A stretch of DNA of 64,000 bases from a candidate division BRC1 bacterium ADurb.Bin183. Lineage in GTDB: Bacteria; Sumerlaeota; Sumerlaeia; MWCT01. Location: the NCBI GenBank assembly GCA_002070185.1, contig MWCT01000004.1:149319-213318 (forward strand), written 5' to 3'. Position 1 is the first letter of the stretch. The number at the start of each line of letters is the position of its first letter. The position numbers were made by a program, and so were the translations under genes. Shown one piece after another: positions 26,029 to 34,969 of this stretch. The notes below the pieces were generated by a model. That model was not told the origin of the DNA and searched no databases. It saw only the letters and a list, made by a program, of their open reading frames with translations.

Positions 26029-26637
26029 CTAAAACCTCTTTCGCCCTTCCAACGCTTTTTCAAGTGTGATACTGTCTGTGTATTCCAGAGAGCCGCCCAT
26101 CGGTATGCCCAGACCGATGCGCGTGATTTCAACGCCAAGCGGGGAAAGAAGCCGCGATATGTAAAGCGCCGTTGCGTCGCCTTCCACATCGGGATCTGTC
26201 GCAAGGATAACTTCTTTAACGGCGCCGCCCCGGACTCGTTCGACAAGTTCGCGAATCCGAAGGTGCTCGGGCGTAATGCCTTTGAGCGGAACTATGCGCC
26301 CCTGCAGGACATGATAGCGTCCTTTATAAACGCCCGCACGTTCAAATGCGGCGATATCCATAGCGTCCTCAACAACCAGAATCTGTGCTGCGTCTCGCGA
26401 GGGGTCTTCGCAAATGGGGCAGGGATCTTTTTCCGCCAGATTAAAACATGTGGAACATGAAATTATATTATCTTTTACCGCCTTTAACGCCGAAGCCAAA
26501 GACATAACTTCTTCGCGCGATGCTTTGACAAAATGATAGGCGATGCGTTCGGCGCTTTTCCGCCCAATTCCCGGCAATTTATTTAATTCTGCAATTAGAG
26601 ATTCAAAAGTGGGGGAACGTTTTAACACAGGAATCAA
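26029..26637 (-). CDS. recR: recombination mediator RecR
   Basis: 202 residues, normal length. A helix-hairpin-helix region (LIAELNKLPGIGRKSAERIA) is followed by a C4 zinc motif (Cys61, Cys64, Cys73, Cys76) and a Toprim domain (ILVVEDAMDIAAFER, then ILATDPDVEGDATALYIS). RecR acts with RecO and sometimes RecF to load RecA at single-stranded gaps. It is downstream of the YbaB and dnaX genes, the common dnaX-ybaB-recR order. Its TAG stop is directly followed by the GTG of the glycosidase-like gene. Confidence 0.97.
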   Translation of the reverse strand: MIPVLKRSPTFESLIAELNKLPGIGRKSAERIAYHFVKASREEVMSLASALKAVKDNIISCSTCFNLAEKDPCPICEDPSRDAAQILVVEDAMDIAAFERAGVYKGRYHVLQGRIVPLKGITPEHLRIRELVERVRGGAVKEVILATDPDVEGDATALYISRLLSPLGVEITRIGLGIPMGGSLEYTDSITLEKALEGRKRF

Positions 26638-26669
26638 CCTTTATAAAAATTGCGTAAGCGGCACGAAAA

Positions 26670-26987
26670 TTAAAAAGGCAGACCGGGAATTTTCATCCCG
26701 CCCGTCAGTTGCGTTAAATTATTTTGAGATAATTCTTTGGATTTTGTTATGGCGGCGTTCACGGCTGCAAGCACCAGATCTTCCAACATTTCGATATCAT
26801 CAGGGTCAACTGCCTCCGGTTGGATTTTAATGGAAAGAATTTGTTGTTTGCCGTTCATCTTGACGGCGATGACGCCTCCGCCGGAAGTCGCTTCGATAAC
26901 TTTTTTTTCCAGTTCTTCATCCATTTTTGACATGCGTTCCTGAATCTCATGTTGCATTTTTTGAAGTTGTTTAAGGTCAAACATCAA
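26670..26987 (-). CDS. YbaB/EbfC family nucleoid-associated protein
   Basis: 105 residues, typical for the family, from ATG 26987 with GGAGG upstream. It contains the helical N-terminus (LKQLQKMQHEIQERMSKMDE), the central VIEATSGGGVIAVKMNGKQQ and the end LTGGMKIPGLPF. YbaB forms tweezer-like dimers that bind DNA. The gene sits between dnaX and recR as in many bacteria. Confidence 0.95.
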   Translation of the reverse strand: MMFDLKQLQKMQHEIQERMSKMDEELEKKVIEATSGGGVIAVKMNGKQQILSIKIQPEAVDPDDIEMLEDLVLAAVNAAITKSKELSQNNLTQLTGGMKIPGLPF

Positions 26988-27006
26988 AAATAATCCTCCG
27001 ATAAAA

Positions 27007-28926
27007 TTAGGTTATTTTCATATCATCGTAATGGGTTAATTTGGCTCCTAAGGTCTTTTTAATAACATCCACAGCCGATTTTATGTCAGGGTTTTGCGAC
27101 AACAATTCAAGGATTTTCTTCTTTGGGTAGTTTGTATCCTTAAAAAGACGCTTGTATTGGCTTTCATCAAAATGATGAATTGGCGCCAATTCATCGGCGT
27201 CATCGGAAGGCGTGGGCAAATAATCCGTATCCTCGGTTGAGGGATACTCGCAATTTTCCTTCTCGGCGTTATTTTGGTTAGCCGCAGATGGTGAATCGCC
27301 AGCTGCGGGCTCGGCTGGTTTTGATATCAAATCAGATGGGGATGATTCCGGAGGTTGCAATTCAATTTTGATGCGTCCGGGTTTTCCGCTCAATTTGGAA
27401 AACATTTGCTCCATCAATTTTAGAGTATCCCCTTTGACAATTATATCTACCAAAACCTGTTCTGGAACGCTGATGGTGAGCAGATTGTTGTTATCCATAC
27501 GAAAAGCGGCGCGTTCAAGAGTTGCGGCAAGAATGGGTTTTTTTTGAAGAATCAATTCAATTAATCGGTTGATTAATTGGGTTTGGTCTTGCAGCGCTTC
27601 AATCTGCTCGATAGACCATTGGACGGTTTTGGGACTTGGCTGATTGTTAGCGTTTCCATTGAAAAGATCTGCTGCGTGCGCCTTTTGCAGCGGCAGCGGC
27701 GATGCATCATAATAAGCCGCCGGCTGATTATAATCCTGCCTCGGCGCAGGAGCTGGAATCCCCTTGTCCATCTTTTTGATGCGCGATAGGATCGTTTCGA
27801 TATCAACATCCGTCTGAATGGCGCAGAGTTTGATAAATGCGAACTCAATAAGGAATCGAGCCTGCGGCACGGTTTTAATCCGCTCTTCAAGAAGGAAGAA
27901 TGTGTTCATGGCATTTAAAAGAAACGGAAGAGCAATGCCGTCGAGCAGATTATTAATCTCTTTGAAACGCTCGGCGGAATATGCCGTTGACTCCAATTCG
28001 GCGCCGGCTTTGAGAATCATCAAATCCCTTAAAAAAGCCAGCATGGTTTTTACAAAACGTTCAAGGTCGCGTCCTTTATTAACGAGTTGCGATATGCGCT
28101 CGAGCAAGGAGCGAATATCGCGCCGCGCAAGGTCGTTCACCGTTCCGATAAGGAGATCCAGCTCAACAAGTCCGAGCAGCTGGCTGACATATTCAAACTT
28201 GATTTGCCCGCCGGAAAGGGAAATCAGCTGATCCAGAGTTACCTCTGCATCGCGGAGCCCGCCCTCGGCGCTTGAAGCGATGGCTTCTAAAATCGCCTCT
28301 TTTTCCTCCGGCGAGACTTTGACTCCTTTCTCCCTTGAAAGAATTAGGCTTAGGCGGTCGTGGATATCTTTTGCCGTGATACGCTCAAAAAGGAACATTT
28401 GGCAGCGGCTTTTAATGGTCTCCGGGATTTTTTCCAGCTCGGTTGTGGCAAAAATAAAAACAACAAATGGCGGCGGCTCTTCCAGCGTTTTAAGCAAGGC
28501 ATTGAAGGCAGGGCGGCTCAACATGTGGACTTCGTCAATGATATACACTTTTTTCCTTGCGGAAAACGGGGCGCGATTGATGCCTTCCTGCAAATCGCGA
28601 ATATCGTCAATGCCCGTGTAGGATGCGCCGTCAATTTCAGTGACATCCATCGAATTGCCCTGCGTAATGGAAACACATTGTGCGCATTTATTGCACGGGT
28701 TGGGCGTTATCCCGTCCGCGCAGTTGAGCGCCTTGGCAAGGATACGCGCGATGCTTGTCTTTCCCACGCCGCGAGGTCCGGCGAAGAGATAGGCGTTGGC
28801 AATGCGTCCTTCCTTGAGGGCATTTTGCAATTGGCGCTTTGCTGTTTCCTGCCCGACCACATCTTCAAAAGTCTGCGGACGCCACTTTCTCGCCAGCACA
28901 ATATATGAATCGCTTTTTTCCTTCAA
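27007..28926 (-). CDS. dnaX: DNA polymerase III subunits gamma/tau
   Basis: 639 residues from TTG 28926 (GGAAA upstream). The N-terminus YIVLARKWRPQTFEDVVGQE is diagnostic. Walker A GPRGVGKTS (residues 50-58), a zinc finger of Cys69, Cys78, Cys81 and Cys84, the DEVHMLS Walker B region and the sensor FIFATTELEKIP follow. The clamp-loader collar region extends to about residue 370, followed by a low-complexity Pro/Ala-rich linker and a tau-like C-terminal domain. It loads the sliding clamp at the replication fork. No obvious A-rich frameshift site for a shorter gamma form was identified by eye. Confidence 0.97.
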   Translation of the reverse strand: MKEKSDSYIVLARKWRPQTFEDVVGQETAKRQLQNALKEGRIANAYLFAGPRGVGKTSIARILAKALNCADGITPNPCNKCAQCVSITQGNSMDVTEIDGASYTGIDDIRDLQEGINRAPFSARKKVYIIDEVHMLSRPAFNALLKTLEEPPPFVVFIFATTELEKIPETIKSRCQMFLFERITAKDIHDRLSLILSREKGVKVSPEEKEAILEAIASSAEGGLRDAEVTLDQLISLSGGQIKFEYVSQLLGLVELDLLIGTVNDLARRDIRSLLERISQLVNKGRDLERFVKTMLAFLRDLMILKAGAELESTAYSAERFKEINNLLDGIALPFLLNAMNTFFLLEERIKTVPQARFLIEFAFIKLCAIQTDVDIETILSRIKKMDKGIPAPAPRQDYNQPAAYYDASPLPLQKAHAADLFNGNANNQPSPKTVQWSIEQIEALQDQTQLINRLIELILQKKPILAATLERAAFRMDNNNLLTISVPEQVLVDIIVKGDTLKLMEQMFSKLSGKPGRIKIELQPPESSPSDLISKPAEPAAGDSPSAANQNNAEKENCEYPSTEDTDYLPTPSDDADELAPIHHFDESQYKRLFKDTNYPKKKILELLSQNPDIKSAVDVIKKTLGAKLTHYDDMKIT

Positions 28927-29270
28927 AATCTTATTTCCGTTTCAGAATGGATAATAACAGATGAACATTAAATTAACTATGGGATGCCCGCCATGCGGTC
29001 AATAAATTATTTTGAGAATAAGCGCACCTCTTTGGAAGCGGACTGTATCAGGGGGTCATCCCTTATGAAAAATTAAGTTTGTGTTAAACCCGCCCTGCCT
29101 CGAAAAGAAACTGCCCTCTTCGTTATTCATAAAATCTCGATTTGAAAAACTGCGGTGTTTTTTTAGTATTTAAGAAAATAACTTGATTGGTATTTTTAAA
29201 ATAAAATAAAAGTCGTTTCATTGTTTGAGTTTTCATGAACATCATTTTATCCAACGGAGGTTGTGGAGAT
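28927..29270. other. divergent intergenic region, no gene seen
   Basis: About 340 bases between divergent dnaX and the nucleotide-sugar dehydrogenase gene, so promoters for both should lie here. The right part (29150-29220) is AT-rich, with TTGATT at 29183-29188 and A/T runs 17-20 bases downstream, a weak promoter candidate. No hairpin terminator, small RNA or convincing small ORF was seen. Confidence 0.4.
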
Positions 29271-30911
29271 ATGAAAATCGCATATTCGATGAGTCCGGAC
29301 GGTGAACAGTTTGCCTTGCCGACGGAGGATGAATCATCGGCAGAATTTAAGCGTGTCGAAAAAATTGTGGAAGAACAGCGCGCGATGGGTCGGGAGATTG
29401 TTGTTGTGCTTGGCGTTGGCTTTGTCGGTGCAGTTATGGCGGCGGTTGTTGCGGATTCTGTGGATGCAACCGGCAAACCGGGAAAATTTGTCATCGGGGT
29501 TCAGCGCCCCAGTACCCGCAGCTATTGGAAAATCCCTCTATTAAATCGCGGCGTCTCCCCTGTTAAAGCGGATGATCCGGAAGTGGATGTGATGATTCGC
29601 CGATGCGTTCTTGAGAAGAAATGTCTTATCGCAACTCATATTTATGATGTGATGACACTGGCTGATGTGGTGGTTGTGGATGTTCAATGTGATTATTTGA
29701 AGGAATCGCTGGGCAATGTTCGGACAGGGCGGACGGATATGGATGCGTTGGAAGGTTCTTTTCAGGTTATTGCAGACCGTATTCCTGCCAAGGCGCTTGT
29801 TCTTATCGAAACAACCGTCGCTCCGGGCACAACAGAACAGATTGCTCTCCCCATAATGAAGAAGGCTTTCCGCAAGCGTGGAATCGAGAGCGAGCCGCTC
29901 CTTGCGCATAGTTATGAACGCGTGATGCCGGGGAAAAACTATGTTGCCAGCATTCGCGACTTTTGGCGCGTTTGCAGCGGTGTCAATCAGGAGGCTCGGG
30001 AAAGAGTGGTTAAATTTCTGAACGAGGTTTTAAACACGAAAAAATATCCGCTCACGGTTCTTGATCGCCCGATTGAATCCGAGACGGCAAAGATTGTCGA
30101 AAATTCGTATCGCGCCGCGATTCTTGCCTTCCTTGATGAGTGGAGTCTTTTTGCGGAGAGAAATGGCGTGGATATCTTGAAGGTCATCAATGCCATCAAG
30201 GTTCGCCCCACTCATTGCAACATCATCTTTCCGGGTCCCGGCATAGGCGGTTATTGCCTTCCCAAGGATGGCGGGCTGGGGTATTGGGCATACAAACATA
30301 TTCTTGGTTTTGAGGATGAGATTTTCAAAATCACGCCCATGGCGATTGATATAAACGACACGCGCGGACTTCATGCCGCTCAACTTGTGCGCGACGCCAT
30401 GAGGAACATGGGGCGCCCCATAGCCTCGGCGGATATTTTGATTCTCGGCGCCGCCTACCGGGAGGATGTCGGCGACACGCGTTACAGCGGCTCGGAAGTC
30501 ATGATTCGCAAATTGTCAGAGATGGGCGCGGAGATTCGCGTGCATGATCCATATGTCCTTCACTGGTGGGAATTTGAGCAGCAGGATTCCTACCCGAGCC
30601 CGAATTACAGCCTCAAGCGCTTTTTCCGCAATCAGGAAAAACTCAAAGATTTGCGAATCCAACAGAATCTTGATATAGCAATGAAGGGCGCGGATGCCAT
30701 TGTCCTTGCCGTCCGCCATGAGCCGTATCTCAATCTCACACCTGATGAAACCATCAAGAAAACCGGCAAGCCGGTTGCGGTCATTGATTGTTTTGGTATT
30801 TTGGACGATGCAAAGATTAAACGCTTTTTTGAGCTGGGCTGCGAGGTCAAGGGAATGGGACGCGGACATATTCAGCGAATCAAGGACGAGGTTAGAAAAG
30901 CGCAAAGATAG
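29271..30911 (+). CDS. nucleotide-sugar dehydrogenase (UDP-glucose/GDP-mannose dehydrogenase family)
   Basis: 546 residues from ATG 29271, which has GGAGGT 9 bases upstream; an in-frame ATG at 29235 lies before that site. An extra segment of about 40 residues precedes the Rossmann strand VVVLGVGFVGAVMAAVVA. The family motifs follow: IETTVAPGTTEQIALP, KIVENSYRAAILAFLDEWS, the catalytic GPGIGGYCLPKDG with Cys329, and the C-terminal UDP-binding domain with ILGAAYREDVGDTRYSGS. These enzymes oxidise the C6 of a nucleotide sugar to the uronic acid, for example WecC-type UDP-ManNAc dehydrogenases. At about 430 residues the usual length is clearly shorter. No sugar-gene cluster surrounds it. Confidence 0.88.
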   Translation: MKIAYSMSPDGEQFALPTEDESSAEFKRVEKIVEEQRAMGREIVVVLGVGFVGAVMAAVVADSVDATGKPGKFVIGVQRPSTRSYWKIPLLNRGVSPVKADDPEVDVMIRRCVLEKKCLIATHIYDVMTLADVVVVDVQCDYLKESLGNVRTGRTDMDALEGSFQVIADRIPAKALVLIETTVAPGTTEQIALPIMKKAFRKRGIESEPLLAHSYERVMPGKNYVASIRDFWRVCSGVNQEARERVVKFLNEVLNTKKYPLTVLDRPIESETAKIVENSYRAAILAFLDEWSLFAERNGVDILKVINAIKVRPTHCNIIFPGPGIGGYCLPKDGGLGYWAYKHILGFEDEIFKITPMAIDINDTRGLHAAQLVRDAMRNMGRPIASADILILGAAYREDVGDTRYSGSEVMIRKLSEMGAEIRVHDPYVLHWWEFEQQDSYPSPNYSLKRFFRNQEKLKDLRIQQNLDIAMKGADAIVLAVRHEPYLNLTPDETIKKTGKPVAVIDCFGILDDAKIKRFFELGCEVKGMGRGHIQRIKDEVRKAQR

Positions 30912-30920
30912 TCTTGCGCA

Positions 30921-32114
30921 TCATGGAACGGTCAAAGTTTTTTTCAGAATAAAAAGGGCGATTTCGGGCGGGCATCGAAAACGGAATGGGACTGTGCTGC
31001 CAATGCCTCGATTGATGTAGAGAAGTCCGCCGTTTCGTTCAAAAAATCCTTGATCATAAGTCCTATTATATCGCGACGGGCAGATGACCGGACCGAAAAA
31101 GGGCAGGCGAATTTGCCCTCCGTGTGTATGCCCGCAAAGGGTTAATGCGGCTCCGGCGTCCGCAGCGCGTCGGAAATTATCCGGCGTGTGTGTGACGCAA
31201 ATGGTAAAAATATCGCGTTTGTCTCGCAGAAGATTATCCCAGATTATGTCGCGCTTCCATGGATGTTCAACGCCATAGATGAGAATCTGTGACTTGCCTT
31301 TTTTGATACGTATGGCTTTGTTATCAAGAACAACGCATCCTTTTTTTTTCATTTCGGCAAGAAAACCTTTGCCGTCCGTCCAAAAATCATGATTGCCCCG
31401 GAGGAAAAAGACGCCATCCGCCGCTTGAAGTTCGGATAGTTTTTTGACTGCTTGTTTGGTATAATCGCTCGCGGATATGTTATCGCCGGTAACAAATATG
31501 ATATGCGGGTTGAGGGCGTTGGCTTCACGGATACAAAAGTCATAGTATTCATCATCCAACGACCCGTCAAAATGGAAGTCCGTCAAGTGAACTACACGCA
31601 AGCCGTCAAAATCATCGGGCAGATTATCGCTCTGAATTTCATAAATGCTTTTTTCCAGTTGGTAATAATTATTAAATGAGTTGAGAAACCTTCCGAGCCC
31701 CAACGGGATACGGGGCGGCGTCCATTTGGGCGCATCCGGGTGAATCAGGCAAACGCGTTCGAGAAGGCGGACTCTCGGAGGAAAGGGGCGGCTGAGTTTT
31801 CTAATAAGCGATATAATGTTAGCGCGGATAAATAAAAGAACGCCGAAGAGGAAATATAAGAGTAAAACGAAGGCAACAAAGCGGCGGGGATGCAAAGTTA
31901 ATATTTGCATGATTATATCATTATGGTGATAGCGCGCAAATAACACAATGGGGAAGATTGCCATAAATAGTGCGAAAGCGATGATAAGGATCTGTTTCAC
32001 AAAACGGTCGTGCATAAAAACGATATATTTGTTGATGACGGTGATGCAGATTTTCATCTGTCCCAGCCAGAAGAGAGTTGCCAAAACTATTTTGAATGCA
32101 TAATTATTAATCAT
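30921..32114 (-). CDS. membrane-anchored metallophosphoesterase (YkuE/YaeI-like)
   Basis: About 397 residues from ATG 32114, chosen for CAAGG just upstream; ATG 32015 is a fair alternative, while the longer frame to 32345 would run over the divergent ricT start. Two N-terminal hydrophobic segments (ILIIAFALFMAIFPIVLFA and FVAFVLLLYFLFGVLLFI) anchor it. The phosphoesterase core is complete: VVHLTDFHFDG (DxH), IFVTGDNIS (GDxx), FLRGNHDFW (GNHD), CVTHTPDNF (H) and LTLCGHTHGGQIRLP (GHxH). Similar proteins cleave UDP-sugars, pyrophosphates or lipid-linked phosphates at the membrane face. Confidence 0.87.
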   Translation of the reverse strand: MINNYAFKIVLATLFWLGQMKICITVINKYIVFMHDRFVKQILIIAFALFMAIFPIVLFARYHHNDIIMQILTLHPRRFVAFVLLLYFLFGVLLFIRANIISLIRKLSRPFPPRVRLLERVCLIHPDAPKWTPPRIPLGLGRFLNSFNNYYQLEKSIYEIQSDNLPDDFDGLRVVHLTDFHFDGSLDDEYYDFCIREANALNPHIIFVTGDNISASDYTKQAVKKLSELQAADGVFFLRGNHDFWTDGKGFLAEMKKKGCVVLDNKAIRIKKGKSQILIYGVEHPWKRDIIWDNLLRDKRDIFTICVTHTPDNFRRAADAGAALTLCGHTHGGQIRLPFFGPVICPSRYNRTYDQGFFERNGGLLYINRGIGSTVPFRFRCPPEIALFILKKTLTVP

Positions 32115-32298
32115 AATGCCTTGACTAATGAACAATCCATCTTGGTTGGCGCAATACATTTTTATCCAAAGTTTCTGATGATTCAATATGGAGGCTTTGA
32201 AAAATCCAACTAATAAATTGACACCTGAAATATCAATCCATAAATGGTGTTCTTTAATAACGTTCGGCGATAAAATTCGAGGATGCAAAAAACAAAAT

Positions 32299-33168
32299 AT
32301 GGTTAAACTGGTTGGAATTAAATTTTCCGATATTTCGATGCCCAAATATTATGTGGATGAAGGGCTCGAACTGAAAATCGGGGATTTTTGCGTTTGCCTT
32401 TGGGGCGAGTTTGAAACGACGGGTTACGTGTGCGCCATCGAACATCGCTACACAGAAGAAATCCCGATGCGTCCGCTTTTTAAGGTCATTCGCAAAGCAA
32501 CAGAAGAGGAGGTTGAGAAGTGGAAGGCTTTGAAGGAGCGGGAGCGAAGCGCCATTCAATGCTGCCGCGAAAAGGCTTTGAAATATAATCTTGTCATGAA
32601 AATCTCCAATGTTCGTTTTGACGACGCCAATAACAAAATCATATTTCATTTTACGGCGGATAAACGCGTTGATTTCAGGGAGCTGGTGCGCGACCTTGCC
32701 GCATCTTTACGCGCCCGCATAGAACTTTGGCAAATTGGCGTGCGGGACGAAGCGCGGGAGATAGACGGCTATGGCGTTTGCGGGCAGCGCCTCTGTTGCG
32801 CGGGTTTTCTTCGGGAATTCAAACCGGTCACTATCCGCATGGCAAAAAATCAGGACATCTTCCTCTCCCCTGCCAAACTTTCCGGCTGTTGCGGGCGTCT
32901 GATGTGTTGTCTTGAATATGAAGAAGAGGAGTATAAAAAGCTGGGAGCCAACGCGCCGGAGGTTGGCGCTTATGTCAAAACCCAAAATCAGGAAGGCTAT
33001 ATCCTCGAGCGCAACCTCCTCATGCAAACCTGCGTGCTTCAGGATGCCAACGAAAACAAATATAACATCAAATTTGATCAAATCGTTGAGATGAAACCGC
33101 CAGAACACGCGCAGGATGAGGACGATGAAGAGTTAGATGAGGAGAATAACGGCGCGGATGGCGTGTGA
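32299..33168 (+). CDS. ricT: PSP1/RicT (YaaT)-type Fe-S regulatory protein
   Basis: 289 residues from ATG 32299, where the conserved MVKLVGIKF begins; the frame is open earlier to 32188 but that part looks non-coding. The PSP1 domain contains CCREKALKYNLVMKI, KIIFHFTADKRVDFRELVRD, EIDGYGVCGQRLCCAGFL and LSGCCGRLMCCLEYE, with the repeated cysteine pairs that hold Fe-S clusters in the Bacillus Ric complex (RicA/F/T), which stimulates RNase Y processing. The tail is acidic (DEDDEELDEE). In many phyla the gene neighbours dnaX/holB; here dnaX is about 4 kb away. Confidence 0.88.
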   Translation: MVKLVGIKFSDISMPKYYVDEGLELKIGDFCVCLWGEFETTGYVCAIEHRYTEEIPMRPLFKVIRKATEEEVEKWKALKERERSAIQCCREKALKYNLVMKISNVRFDDANNKIIFHFTADKRVDFRELVRDLAASLRARIELWQIGVRDEAREIDGYGVCGQRLCCAGFLREFKPVTIRMAKNQDIFLSPAKLSGCCGRLMCCLEYEEEEYKKLGANAPEVGAYVKTQNQEGYILERNLLMQTCVLQDANENKYNIKFDQIVEMKPPEHAQDEDDEELDEENNGADGV

Positions 33169-33262
33169 GAATCGGATGCAAAGGTCAAATAATTTGCCTT
33201 GACTGAGTCAATTATTCTGATATATCTTTGTGCGCATATTATTCAAAATAGGAAGCGAAAAC

Positions 33263-33850
33263 ATGGAGCCTAAAGAGAAAATTTTTACAGCCGCAAAGAT
33301 TTGTTTTAAAAATTTTGGTCTTAAGAATATGACATTAGCCTGCATTGCCAAAGAGGCGGGGCTGACAGAAAAAGAAATCAAAACTTATTACAAGGATGTC
33401 AATTCGCTTGTCTCCGATTTGATGACCAAAGGTATTGATGACGTGACAGCCATATTGGAGAAAAGCATTCACTCAAGGGGCAAGGCGGATGTCAAACTTT
33501 CCCGCTTTGTTAAAACACTGCTTTCCGATTATGAGATACACGCTCCCCTATCCAAACTTGTTTCCATGAATTTTGAATATCTTGACGAAGAGTGCTATAT
33601 GCTGCGCAATCTGCTCACACAAGAGCAGATAGACCGCTATCGCCTCAACACGGTCATCTTAGGGCGTCTGATTGCCGAGGGGCAATCGGAAGGCATTTTC
33701 CGCAAAGCAGACCCCCTTGAATACGCCTATTATCTACGGGGGCTCATCAACGCCGCCCTGCGATATTGGATAGCGACCAAATACGAAGGGGCGCTTGCGG
33801 ATTTTGCCGAAAACATTATGCGCACATTCTTTACCGGCATCTATAAATAA
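33263..33850 (+). CDS. TetR/AcrR-family transcriptional regulator
   Basis: 195 residues from ATG 33263 with AGGAAG upstream. The N-terminal helix-turn-helix reads KIFTAAKICFKNFGLKNMTL, ACIAKEAGLTEKEIKTYYKD, matching the TetR pattern. The C-terminal ligand domain contains YAYYLRGLINAALRYWIATK, typical for the family. Ligand unknown. The next plus-strand genes start about 120 bases later and are candidate targets. Confidence 0.88.
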   Translation: MEPKEKIFTAAKICFKNFGLKNMTLACIAKEAGLTEKEIKTYYKDVNSLVSDLMTKGIDDVTAILEKSIHSRGKADVKLSRFVKTLLSDYEIHAPLSKLVSMNFEYLDEECYMLRNLLTQEQIDRYRLNTVILGRLIAEGQSEGIFRKADPLEYAYYLRGLINAALRYWIATKYEGALADFAENIMRTFFTGIYK

Positions 33851-33970
33851 TCCCTGCCTGTTATGCATCGCCGCTGAAAAATAAGTTGCCACGGGTATTT
33901 ATTCATTCATAGAATTCTTTATTCTTCTGGGGACGGAGCAATTCATCCGGAGAAGGAAAGGATATCTAAC

Positions 33971-34969
33971 ATGTCAGGCATTCGCACGGGATTTACGACA
34001 ACGCTCCCCGTGGAGATTATATTGGCAGCGGGAGACATCCCCGTTGATTTGAATAATATTTTTGTTGGCAGTTCGCGGGCTGATGAATTCATCCAGCGAG
34101 CAGAAAAAGACGGCTATCCGCGAAATCTGTGCGCATGGATAAAAGGCATTTATGGCGTCGCAATTCAGGCGTCTTCCGTGGATAGAATTATTATCGTTAC
34201 TGAAGGGGATTGCTCCAACACTTTTTCTATGCTGGAGACGTTTCAGATTTGCGATAATGCGCCAAATATCCTGACTTTCAACTTTCCTCGGAACAGGGAG
34301 GCATCGAGGTTGGAGTTGGAAATGGAGCGTCTGGCACGGGAGGTTGGCACAACAATAGCCGAGGCGGAAAAGATTCGAATATGGTTGAAACCTCTTCGGG
34401 AAAAACTCAGCCTGTTAGACCGCTTAACTTGGCAAACAGGACAGGTCACCGGCGGCGAGAATCATTTCTGGCTTGTTTCCTCAAGCGACTTTTGGGGAAA
34501 TCCGTTCGTATTTGAAAAAAAACTCGATGAATTTCTGAAAGTGGCGATGAAACGTTCTCCAAACGAGCGCCCGCTTAAGATTGCCATTGCGGGTGTTCCT
34601 CCGATTTTTTCCGACCTTCATGATTACCTGAACTGCCTTGGCGTTCAAGTTGTGCTGAATGAGATGCAGCGCCAGTTCAGCATGCCAAACGAAAGCGGTT
34701 CGCTTATTGAGCAATATTTATCTTATACGTATCCTTATGATTCGGCATTTCGCATAAAGGATCTCAACAAAGAGATAAAAAAACGCGGAGCGGATGGTCT
34801 AATTCATTATGTTCAGGCGTTTTGCCATCGAGGAATTGAAGATATGATTCTGCGGCATGAGTTGTCTCTGCCAATCTTGACGCTCGAAGGGGACAGACCC
34901 GGCGCGCTGGACGCCCGCACGTGTCTGCGTCTGGATACTTTTATTGAGATGCTCAAAGATATAAAATGA
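33971..34969 (+). CDS. 2-hydroxyacyl-CoA dehydratase / benzoyl-CoA reductase-type (HgdB/BcrC) subunit
   Basis: 332 residues; ATG 33971 with GGAAAGGAT upstream. The first 110 residues (TTLPVEIILAAGDIPVDLNN, then DRIIIVTEGDCSNTF) and the AFCHRGIED near the end recall the D-component of 2-hydroxyglutaryl-CoA dehydratases and the BcrC family. Cys54, Cys81 and Cys285 are candidates to ligate the single [4Fe-4S] cluster. In known enzymes two such subunits pair and an ATP-driven activator (HgdC) supplies electrons; neither partner lies nearby, so this is an orphan member that may belong to the poorly understood non-dehydratase branch. The stop overlaps the next start by four bases (ATGA). Confidence 0.72.
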   Translation: MSGIRTGFTTTLPVEIILAAGDIPVDLNNIFVGSSRADEFIQRAEKDGYPRNLCAWIKGIYGVAIQASSVDRIIIVTEGDCSNTFSMLETFQICDNAPNILTFNFPRNREASRLELEMERLAREVGTTIAEAEKIRIWLKPLREKLSLLDRLTWQTGQVTGGENHFWLVSSSDFWGNPFVFEKKLDEFLKVAMKRSPNERPLKIAIAGVPPIFSDLHDYLNCLGVQVVLNEMQRQFSMPNESGSLIEQYLSYTYPYDSAFRIKDLNKEIKKRGADGLIHYVQAFCHRGIEDMILRHELSLPILTLEGDRPGALDARTCLRLDTFIEMLKDIK

